From Microbacterium sp. MYb62 (GTDB lineage: Bacteria; Actinomycetota; Actinomycetes; Actinomycetales; Microbacteriaceae): DNA of 64,000 nt. Each line of letters begins with the position of its first letter. The first letter of the stretch is position 1. Under the pieces are notes generated by a model, which did no database searches, was not told the origin of the DNA, and saw only the letters and a program-made list of their open reading frames with translations. A program made the translations under genes and the position numbers. Below, piece after piece: positions 57,131 to 64,000 of this stretch. Location: the NCBI RefSeq assembly GCF_002979475.1, contig NZ_PCOY01000001.1, forward strand, positions 372,001-436,000, read 5' to 3'.

Positions 57131-57802
57131 ATGGGTACCGTCATCGGCGACATCCTCCCGCTCGCGCTCGGCGTCGCGATCAGCCCCATCCCGATCATCG
57201 CGGCGATTCTCATGCTGCTCTCGCCGAAGGCCCGCGTGACCAGCGTGGGGTTCCTGCTGGGCTGGGTCATCGGGATCGTCGTTGCGGTCACCGTGTTCAC
57301 GCTGCTGTCGTCGATCCTGCCGGAGGACGATCCCGATGCCTCCCGTCCCATCCGCGGTGTGGTGCAGCTCGTCCTCGGTCTGCTGCTCTTCGTGCTCGCG
57401 TTCGGGCAATGGCGCAAGCGTCCGAAGGTCGGAGAGGAGGCCGCGCTCCCGAAATGGATGCAGGCCATCGACACCGTCACGTTCCCGGTCGCGTTCGGTC
57501 TGGGGTTCCTGCTGTCGGCGGTGAATCCGAAGAATCTCATCATGGCGGCCGGAGCGGGGACCGACGTCGGCGCTGCGACGCTCTCGACCGGGTCGACCAT
57601 CGTGGTCGTCGTCATCTACACCCTCATCGCCTCATCGACCGTGCTCGTCCCCGTCGTCGGCTATCTCATCGCGGCTGACCGGCTGCGCGCACCCCTGGAC
57701 GCTCTGCGAGGCTGGCTGGCCACCGAGAACGCCGTCATCATGGCCGTGCTGCTTCTGGTCATCGGCGTATCGATGGTCGGCAAGGGCATCGGGAGCTTCT
57801 GA
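57131..57802 (+). CDS. GAP-family membrane protein
   Basis: 223 residues with six hydrophobic helices, of the GAP (Sap, sulfolipid-1-addressing) family, distantly related to LysE-type exporters: LPLALGVAISPIPIIAAILML near the start, then LGFLLSAVNPKNLIMAAGAG. Mycobacterial members help export peptidoglycolipids or sulfolipids. The start is 1 base after the SulP stop, so it is translationally linked to the transporter. Confidence 0.85.
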   Translation: MGTVIGDILPLALGVAISPIPIIAAILMLLSPKARVTSVGFLLGWVIGIVVAVTVFTLLSSILPEDDPDASRPIRGVVQLVLGLLLFVLAFGQWRKRPKVGEEAALPKWMQAIDTVTFPVAFGLGFLLSAVNPKNLIMAAGAGTDVGAATLSTGSTIVVVVIYTLIASSTVLVPVVGYLIAADRLRAPLDALRGWLATENAVIMAVLLLVIGVSMVGKGIGSF

Positions 57803-57842
57803 CCCGCATCCCGGATCTTCCGCGTAGGAGAGGAACACGGAC

Positions 57843-58559
57843 ATGGGCGAACTGATCCTGGCCCTCATCCCCGTCGCCCTCGGCGTCGTGCTCAGTCCTC
57901 TCGCGATCATGGCCCTCGTCGCCGTCCTCCTCTCCCGCGAGGCGCGGATGAACGGCATCACCTACCTCATCGGGTGGTTCATCGGTCTCGCGGGCCTCAT
58001 GGCCCTGTGTCTCTGGCTGTTCCCGCTCCTGGCCGTCCATGCGCTGGGGGAACCGCCCCTGTGGGTTCCTCTCGTGCGGGTGCTCCTCGGTCTGTTCCTG
58101 ATCGTGTCGGCCGTCTGGGTGTACCGGAAGGGACGTGTGCACATCGCGCGGATGGCCGCGGCTTCCTCGCCGCGTGAGGTCGTCGCCGCGTCACCGCAAC
58201 TGCCCGGCTGGCTGCATTCGGTGGAGTCGTTCCGCCCCGGACGCACACTGCTCCTGGGGCTCGGACTGTTCGTGCTGAACCCTGTCGACGCCTCCTGCGC
58301 GATCCTCGCCGCACTCGACATCTCCCTGTCGGACGTCGACAGGACCGCCGGCCTCTGGGTCGCCGTCGTGTTCGTCGTCATCGGCACTCTGCCCATCGCC
58401 CTGCCCGTGCTGTACGTGGTGGTCCGCGGCACCGAGGCGCAGCCGCTCCTCGACCGGGTGCGGGGCTGGATCGCCGGCAACACCCACGTCCTCAATGCAG
58501 CGCTGCTCCTCGTGATCGGCGCCCTCCAGCTCGAGAAGGGAATCGCCGCATTGCTGTGA
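57843..58559 (+). CDS. GAP-family membrane protein (second copy)
   Basis: 238 residues with the same six-helix plan as the preceding gene (LIPVALGVVLSPLAIMALVAVL; LLGLGLFVLNPVDASCAILAA). It lies 40 bases downstream of its paralogue and was probably produced by tandem duplication followed by divergence. The two may form a heteromeric exporter. It ends 128 bases before the arylsulfatase gene. Confidence 0.83.
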   Translation: MGELILALIPVALGVVLSPLAIMALVAVLLSREARMNGITYLIGWFIGLAGLMALCLWLFPLLAVHALGEPPLWVPLVRVLLGLFLIVSAVWVYRKGRVHIARMAAASSPREVVAASPQLPGWLHSVESFRPGRTLLLGLGLFVLNPVDASCAILAALDISLSDVDRTAGLWVAVVFVVIGTLPIALPVLYVVVRGTEAQPLLDRVRGWIAGNTHVLNAALLLVIGALQLEKGIAALL

Positions 58560-58633
58560 CCCGGCGCGGGCCCTCCGAGAGATCACCCGGATGAAGGACG
58601 ACGAGGTCTGCTGACGGGAAGAATCCGCCGCAG

Positions 58634-58667
58634 TACTTTGAACCCGATGGGCAGCTGCATCGTTCAA
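58634..58667 (+). promoter_or_regulatory. Possible arylsulfatase promoter and leader dyad
   Basis: TACTTT (58634-58639) could be a -10 element. An imperfect inverted repeat, TTGAACCCGATG (58638-58649) and CATCGTTCAA (58658-58667), overlaps the predicted RNA start. It may be an operator or a hairpin at the 5' end of the message. Function inferred from symmetry only. Confidence 0.4.
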
Positions 58668-58687
58668 CGAAGAGAAGGAGACCGGAG

Positions 58688-61030
58688 ATGGCTCGGGAAT
58701 TCCAGGGCAAGATCGAACTCGATGTGCGCGACTCCGTCGCTGACTGGGACGCCTACCGCGCCGCGGCACCACCAGCCGGCGCACCGAATGTCCTGGTCGT
58801 GCTCTACGACGACACCGGCATGGCCGCGTGGTCTCCCTACGGTGGCCGGATCAGCATGCCCACCATGGATCGACTGGCACAGAACGGCCTCACCTACTCG
58901 CAGTGGCACACGACCGCACTGTGCTCCCCGACGCGCTCGACCTTCCTGACGGGTCGAAACCATCACCTCAACGGCTTCGCGACGATCTCGGAGTCCTCGA
59001 CGGGGTTCCCCGGCTACAACTCGCACATCCCCGACTCCAACGCCACGATGGCGCACGTCCTCCGCGATGCCGGCTGGTCGACCTTCTGGGTCGGCAAGAA
59101 CCACAACGTCCCCATCGACGAGTGGACCGCCGGTGCGTCGAAGAAGCACTGGCCGCTCGCGCAGGGCTACGACCGCTTCTACGGGTTCATCGGCGGGGAG
59201 ACCAACAACTGGTACCCCTCGCTCGCCGAGGACAACCACTACATCGATCAGCCGTATCTCCCCGAGCAGGGCTACCACCTCTCGAAGGACCTCGCCGACC
59301 AGGCCCTGACGATGATCCGCGACGTCAAGCAGACCGAACCGGAGAAGCCCTGGTACCTCTGGTTCTGCCCGGGCGCCAACCATGCGCCCCACCATGCGCC
59401 GCAGGAGTACATCGACAAGTACAAGGGACAGTTCGACGACGGCTACGAGGCCTACCGCGAGTGGGTGCTCGCCCGCATGGTCGAGAAGGGCATCCTCCCG
59501 GCCGACACCGACCTGACCGCGCTGAATCCGATGACCGACGGCACGTTCAACCCGACAGACGAGGTGCGTCCCTGGGACTCGCTGAACGCCGAGGAGAAGG
59601 CGATGTTCTCGCGGATGGCCGAGGTGTACGCCGGCTTCAGCGAGTACACCGACGCCCAGGTCGGCCGTATCGTCGACTACCTGGAGGAGTCCGGACAGCT
59701 CGACAACACCCTCATCCTCTACTGCGCCGACAACGGCGCATCCGGCGAGGGAAGCCCGAACGGCTCCGTCAACGAGGGGAAGATCTTCGGCGGCTACCCG
59801 GACGACGAGGCGGAGAATCTGCGTCTCGTCGACAAGCTCGGCTCCCCCGATACCTACAACCACTATCCGACCGGTTGGGCGGCGGCGTTCTCGACGCCGT
59901 ACAAGATGTTCAAGCGGTACACCTACCAGGGCGGCGTCTGCGATCCGCTGGTGATCCACTGGCCCGCCGGGATCAAAGCCCGCGGCGAGGTGCGCCACCA
60001 GTACCACCACTCGACCGACATCGTGCCGACCATCCTCGAGGCCTGCGGCGTCGATTTCCCCGACGTCTACAACGGCGTCGAGCAGACGCCGCTATCCGGA
60101 GTCTCCATGGCGTACTCGTTCGACGCCGAGCCCGAGGGTCCGACGCAGAAGAAGACGCAGTACTACGAGATGCTCGGCCAGCGCGGCATCTGGCACGAAG
60201 GGTGGAAGGCGGTCGCCGTCCACGGACCGATGAGCGGTATCAGCAACTTCGACAAGGACGAGTGGGAGCTCTACCACACGGATCTCGACCGCGCCGAAGC
60301 GACGAACCTCGCCGCCGAGCACCCGGACAAGCTGGAAGAACTCAAGGCGCTCTGGATGGAGGAAGCGCAGACGAACAATGTGCTGCCGCTGAACGACCTG
60401 CAGATCATCGGCAATCCGAAGGACTTCGAGACGTTCGTCGCCATGGAGTTCCACCAGCCGGCTCCTCCCTCCGGCCAGTTCGTCTACTACCCGGGCACGA
60501 GCGAGGTGCCGGAGCGATCCGCGGCGAACACACACGGCGTCTCGTACAAGATCGCAGCCGAAGTGGAGTTCACCCCGGAGACGGAAGGGGTGATCTTCGC
60601 CCACGGATCACGGTTCGGCGGTCATGCACTCGTCGTGAAAGACGGACAGGTGCACTACGTGTACAACTTCCTCGGCATTCCTCCGGAGGATCGGGTCTCC
60701 GCGCCCGTGCCGACCTCGGGGACGCACATCATCGGCGTCGAGTTCACGAAGGAGGGCGTGGGCGAGCACCGCGAAGGCGTCGGCCCCGTCAAGCTGTACA
60801 TCGACGATCAGGTCGTCGGCGAGAAGCGGATACGCACGGTCCTCGGGCACTTCTCGCTCTGCGGTGAAGGTCTGACCATCGGCAGAGACAGCGCCGACCC
60901 GGTGTCGTCACTGTACGGGTACGGATTCGACTTCGCCGGCGGCTCGATCACGAAGGTCGTGTTCGACATCGCGGATGACGCCTATCTCGACCTCGAGGCC
61001 CACTTGGCGGCCGCGTTGGCACGAGACTGA
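58688..61030 (+). CDS. Type I arylsulfatase
   Basis: 780 residues. The formylglycine signature is Cys79-Ser-Pro-Thr-Arg in TTALCSPTRSTFLTGRNHH; metal and catalytic residues appear in VVLYDDTGM and ADNGASGEGSP. The C-terminal part (from about residue 610) is a beta-rich domain of the concanavalin-like type. No signal peptide is visible, so it is probably cytoplasmic. Cys-type sulfatases need a formylglycine-generating enzyme, which is not in this window. GAAGGAGA precedes the ATG. It follows the SulP and GAP genes, suggesting release of sulfate from organic esters. Confidence 0.92.
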   Translation: MAREFQGKIELDVRDSVADWDAYRAAAPPAGAPNVLVVLYDDTGMAAWSPYGGRISMPTMDRLAQNGLTYSQWHTTALCSPTRSTFLTGRNHHLNGFATISESSTGFPGYNSHIPDSNATMAHVLRDAGWSTFWVGKNHNVPIDEWTAGASKKHWPLAQGYDRFYGFIGGETNNWYPSLAEDNHYIDQPYLPEQGYHLSKDLADQALTMIRDVKQTEPEKPWYLWFCPGANHAPHHAPQEYIDKYKGQFDDGYEAYREWVLARMVEKGILPADTDLTALNPMTDGTFNPTDEVRPWDSLNAEEKAMFSRMAEVYAGFSEYTDAQVGRIVDYLEESGQLDNTLILYCADNGASGEGSPNGSVNEGKIFGGYPDDEAENLRLVDKLGSPDTYNHYPTGWAAAFSTPYKMFKRYTYQGGVCDPLVIHWPAGIKARGEVRHQYHHSTDIVPTILEACGVDFPDVYNGVEQTPLSGVSMAYSFDAEPEGPTQKKTQYYEMLGQRGIWHEGWKAVAVHGPMSGISNFDKDEWELYHTDLDRAEATNLAAEHPDKLEELKALWMEEAQTNNVLPLNDLQIIGNPKDFETFVAMEFHQPAPPSGQFVYYPGTSEVPERSAANTHGVSYKIAAEVEFTPETEGVIFAHGSRFGGHALVVKDGQVHYVYNFLGIPPEDRVSAPVPTSGTHIIGVEFTKEGVGEHREGVGPVKLYIDDQVVGEKRIRTVLGHFSLCGEGLTIGRDSADPVSSLYGYGFDFAGGSITKVVFDIADDAYLDLEAHLAAALARD

Positions 61031-61060
61031 CGCGTCTCGCCCCACGGCGGCCGCATGCGC

Positions 61061-63655
61061 TCACTCGATCCCGAGTGCGTGCGCGGCCGCCGTCACGCTG
61101 TCCCGGTCGGAGACCCCGAGCTTGCGATAGATGTTGCGCACGTGCGTCTTCACGGTGTTCGGCGAGATGAACTCCTGCTCGGCGATCTGCCGCAGCGTCG
61201 CGTGACGGCTCAGCGCGGCGAGGACGATGCGCTCGCGCCGCGTGAGCTCCTCGTCGACGAGGATGCCCGCCGCGGCGAGTCTCTCGCGGACGCTGTCCGC
61301 GAATCGGCCACGGGAGCCCGGGGTCGCGCGGGCGGCGAGCAGACGGGCCACCACGGGGCCGGCATCGGCGAAGCGGCGGATCTGCTCCTCCGGCTCGGCG
61401 AGGGCGAGGGCGAGGGAGAGGGAGAGCTGCGCCTGCTCGGGATGCCCCTCCTGCACGTCGAGACAGGCCGCGACCAACCAGGCATCGACCATCGAGGCCG
61501 GCAGCAGGCACGGGAAGGACCCGTCGAGCACCGGGCCGAGCGCCCGTCTCGCATGTGCGTGCTCCTGATCGTGGAGGAACGCGAGCGCGTGGAGCACCGC
61601 GACCTCGCCCTTCGGACCGAGCAGCCGCTCGATCTCGACGATGAAGCGATCGCGCAGCGACTGCTCGCCGAGCCTGTCGAACGCCCGCACCGCGAAGCCG
61701 CTCATCATCGCGTACCAGTGCACGGGAAGGGGCATGTCGTCGCGAGGTGTCAGATTCTCGAACAGTGACACCGCAGCCGAGTGCGTGTCGATCGCGGTGT
61801 CCGCTCCCAGCAGAGCGATCATCCCCCGCAGACCGCGCGCGATGGCCGGCTCGGCACCGGATTCGATGATGTCCGTCGCCGCGCGGAACGTCTCGTCGGC
61901 ATTCGCCGCACGCATCTGTTCGAAGGGGACCCAGTAGCGCCACACCCTGGTCACCTCGTAGAACGAGTCGTCCGGTCTGCCGAGCTCGGACCAGCGCTCA
62001 TCGAGGCGCGCACCGGAGCCGAGAACCTCGCGCATCCGGCCGCGGAAGAGCTCTGCGGTGTTCATGACGGCAGCGGCCTGCAGCTCGGCTGCCGGGGTGT
62101 CGGCCGCACGGGCGTGATCGCGCGCGAAACGGGCGAGACGCTCGGCCTTGTCCAGGTGACCGATGTACAACTCGGCCATCGCCGCCTGGAGGGACACATA
62201 CGTGTCGAGCTGCGATTCTCCGGTGACCTCGTCCAGCAGATGGTCGAGCCGGTCGAGCGTCGCGGCGAGTCCTCCCCGCCGCACCGCCGTGTGCAGATCC
62301 AGCCCTTTCCGCCACTGCCGGGAGATGTTCGACTCCTCCGCAACAGGCAGCGATTCGAGCAGCGCGGCGGCCACGGAGGCATCGCCGCGCGTGAGCTCGG
62401 CCGATGCGATCAGCATCTGCACCGCGGGCTCGGCCCGCACGGAACGCGGGAGCTGCGCGATCGCGGCGAGGACCTCATCGGTGTGTCCGCTCAGGACCAG
62501 CTGCATGCCGCTCTGGCGCAGGATCTGAGACATGGACGCCTCATCGCGACTGCGTATCGCGTGCGAGAGCGCGACCAGGTGGTTCCGCTCTTCCGCGAAC
62601 CACTCCGCTGCGGCCTTCTCGAGTGCTTCGACGACCGTGGGGCCGCGATCCTTCAACCGCGCGTACAGGAACTCCCGCAACAACGGGTGGTAGTGGTACA
62701 GCACCGGCTCGTTCCCCTGCCTGCTGATGAGGATGTTGAGGCGGATGAGCCGTTCGATCATCGACGCCGCCGGCGCACCGCCGGCCAGTCGAGAAGCGAG
62801 CTCCGGGGAGAACGAATCGGGGACGGACGTCAACACGAGGAACTCGGTGAGCTCCTGATCCAGTTCCGCGAAGACCTCCTCGACGAAGTAGTCGGTCACG
62901 GCCGGCGAATCACCCCGCAGCGGAAGGACGGTCGCGAACGAATCGTGCAGTGCCGCCAGCTCCAGGAGCCGCAGACCGGTCGCCCAGCCCTCGGTCCGCC
63001 GGAGCACCGAGGTGATCTCCCCCTGGGAGAGGCTCACCCCGCGAGCGCGGAAGAACGAGCGCACCTCCGCCGGAGTGAACGCGAGGTCCTTGGCATCGAG
63101 CTCCAGTGCGATACCGGCGATGCGACGGCGGGCCAACGGCACCCTCCGTGTTCCGCGGCCGGAGATCACGACATGGGCGTTGCCGGGTACGGCGTTGACG
63201 AAGGAGGAGAGCATCTCGGCGAGCTGATCCGTCTCGACCACGTGGACGTCATCGATGATGACGACGATCCGTCTGCTCGCGCGACGCAGAGACCGCGCCA
63301 AGGCGCGGGCGGTATCCGTCGACCAGTTCCCGGAGAGCCGCGCGAGGCCCGCACGGAGTCCCTCGTCATCGACCCCCTCCAGCGCGTACTTCAGCGGCTC
63401 GAGGTCGGTGTCCCCCCGCTGCAGCGCGAGCCAGACCACGGCCGTGTCCTCATCGTCGGCATCGATGATGTGCGCCCACTGCGTCAGAAGCCGCGTCTTT
63501 CCCGCGCCGGCCGGGGCCGAGAGCACGGTCAGGGTCCACGGCTCGTCCATTGCGGCGGTGAGCCGCGACAACAGCCGAGGCCGTGGCACGTCCCGCGCCA
63601 CGGCGGAAGGTGTGAGCGCGCGCGCCGCATCCGATTCCGGCAGATCTGAGTCCAT
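61061..63655 (-). CDS. Large MalT-like LuxR-family regulator (second)
   Basis: 864 residues. Walker A LSAPAGAGKTRLL near residue 48 and Walker B-like RIVVIIDDVHVVE belong to a STAND ATPase; a long helical repeat region follows, and the C-terminal LuxR HTH includes LTRRERIVLAALSRHATLRQIAEQEFISPNTVKTHVRNIYRKL. Same architecture as the gene at 48746-51292 but clearly divergent. The ATG at 63655 follows a GGGGGG stretch, and TAACAT lies slightly upstream. It converges on the arylsulfatase gene with a 30-base gap. Inducer and targets are unknown. Confidence 0.88.
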   Translation of the reverse strand: MDSDLPESDAARALTPSAVARDVPRPRLLSRLTAAMDEPWTLTVLSAPAGAGKTRLLTQWAHIIDADDEDTAVVWLALQRGDTDLEPLKYALEGVDDEGLRAGLARLSGNWSTDTARALARSLRRASRRIVVIIDDVHVVETDQLAEMLSSFVNAVPGNAHVVISGRGTRRVPLARRRIAGIALELDAKDLAFTPAEVRSFFRARGVSLSQGEITSVLRRTEGWATGLRLLELAALHDSFATVLPLRGDSPAVTDYFVEEVFAELDQELTEFLVLTSVPDSFSPELASRLAGGAPAASMIERLIRLNILISRQGNEPVLYHYHPLLREFLYARLKDRGPTVVEALEKAAAEWFAEERNHLVALSHAIRSRDEASMSQILRQSGMQLVLSGHTDEVLAAIAQLPRSVRAEPAVQMLIASAELTRGDASVAAALLESLPVAEESNISRQWRKGLDLHTAVRRGGLAATLDRLDHLLDEVTGESQLDTYVSLQAAMAELYIGHLDKAERLARFARDHARAADTPAAELQAAAVMNTAELFRGRMREVLGSGARLDERWSELGRPDDSFYEVTRVWRYWVPFEQMRAANADETFRAATDIIESGAEPAIARGLRGMIALLGADTAIDTHSAAVSLFENLTPRDDMPLPVHWYAMMSGFAVRAFDRLGEQSLRDRFIVEIERLLGPKGEVAVLHALAFLHDQEHAHARRALGPVLDGSFPCLLPASMVDAWLVAACLDVQEGHPEQAQLSLSLALALAEPEEQIRRFADAGPVVARLLAARATPGSRGRFADSVRERLAAAGILVDEELTRRERIVLAALSRHATLRQIAEQEFISPNTVKTHVRNIYRKLGVSDRDSVTAAAHALGIE

Positions 63656-63755
63656 CAGCAACCCCCCGTAAAATGTTAGACGACACCACCTTCCCCATCT
63701 CGAAGTATGCCACCGCGGAGAACCCGGTCTCAAGCGTCTTTCGTCTAGTGACGCA

Positions 63756-64000
63756 CTACACCGACGACGATCTCCGGGCTCTGCGCAGGAACGAGACGAC
63801 CGAGGGCAGCACCGCCCCGAAGATCAGCGCGAGACCGACCCCGATCAGCGTTTCCACCGCGCGCTCGGCGAAGCGCTCCGCCGGGGGCTCCGCCGAGGTC
63901 ATCATGATGAGCGTCAACGCCAGGAACGTCGTGAATCCCGGGGTGACATACCAACGGCTCTCCTGGCTCGCGCACGTCGCCCCGATGACGAGGCCGAGGA
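63756..64000 (-). CDS. FUSC-family membrane protein, C-terminal part only
   Basis: The last 81 codons are visible; the start is beyond the window. The sequence SRWYVTPGFTTFLALTLIMM, then EPPAERFAERAVETLIGVGLALIFGAVLP, is typical of the repeat unit of fusaric-acid-resistance/aromatic-acid-exporter proteins. Two transmembrane helices are visible and the protein ends with a basic tail (RRARRSSSV). Substrate unknown. Confidence 0.8.
   Translation of the reverse strand, partial: LGLVIGATCASQESRWYVTPGFTTFLALTLIMMTSAEPPAERFAERAVETLIGVGLALIFGAVLPSVVSFLRRARRSSSV

Noticed and set aside
58583..58594. Motif-like TCACCCGGATGA before the arylsulfatase
   Set aside because: The two halves overlap without the 3-base spacer and no -10 candidate sits at 39 bp; it may be chance.
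1..64000. CRISPR array, rRNA genes or insertion sequences
   Set aside because: Looked for regular direct repeats with spacers, rRNA signatures and transposase motifs; none seen. The tandem repeats present are short and inside genes or a single promoter region.

Overview
The window is about 70% GC, has densely packed genes, many GTG starts and 4-base ATGA-type gene overlaps. It carries an actinobacterial-type Rho with a long disordered N-terminus and gene families typical of the Microbacteriaceae. I read it as a chromosomal segment of a Microbacterium-like actinobacterium; genus level is inference. No CRISPR array, rRNA operon, transposase or integrase was seen.

Layout. (1) 1-4.3 kb: end of a holin-like membrane protein, a CitMHS citrate transporter and a divergent CitA/CitB-type two-component system. 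(2) 4.3-17.3 kb: housekeeping block on the minus strand (argS, lysA, hom, thrB, rho, prfA), interrupted by a plus-strand insert with a YihY membrane protein and a hydrolase-TetR-hydrolase operon that has a clear palindromic operator. (3) 17.4-20.8 kb: a secreted SGNH hydrolase, tRNA-Arg(CCG) with a strong terminator, a hicAB toxin-antitoxin pair, a probable small leaderless gene and nhaA. (4) 20.9-29.8 kb: a cluster holding an MTA phosphorylase, a sugar epimerase, a multi-spanning membrane protein, a molybdopterin oxidoreductase fused to a cytochrome-like membrane domain, a methyltransferase, a DUF2064 protein, a family-2 glycosyltransferase and a two-component system. From memory it matches the Mycobacterium tuberculosis Rv0535-Rv0541c region linked to the 5-methylthio-xylose cap of lipoarabinomannan, so I propose a methylthio-pentose glycan modification pathway.

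(5) 29.9-44.2 kb: VOC protein, AraC regulator, a TPC-motif P1B ATPase, glutamate decarboxylase, a CLC-type channel, a DUF1269 protein, a copper-resistance operon (copZ, a copper-binding protein, copA, a YHS protein, copB) behind two CsoR-type sites, and a HAD phosphatase. (6) 44.2-63.7 kb: an envelope and stress block with two SHOCT/DUF6325 pairs, two AI-2E transporters, DUF998-like and other membrane proteins, a MscS channel, SulP, two GAP-family proteins, an arylsulfatase and two large MalT-like LuxR regulators. The window ends inside a FUSC-family exporter gene.

Main regulatory result. A 17-bp inverted repeat (TCAYCCG, 3 bases, CGGRTGA) recurs between 34.6 and 53.2 kb. It lies upstream of gadB, the HAD gene, both SHOCT/DUF6325 operons, an AI-2E gene, the DUF998-like gene and the divergent membrane/MscS pair. 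In seven cases its centre lies exactly 39 bp from a hexamer of the form nAnnnT usable as a -10 element, which points to a local regulon with a fixed-position activator. Separately, at least a dozen genes have a -10-like hexamer 6-7 bases before the start codon, so leaderless transcripts look common here.
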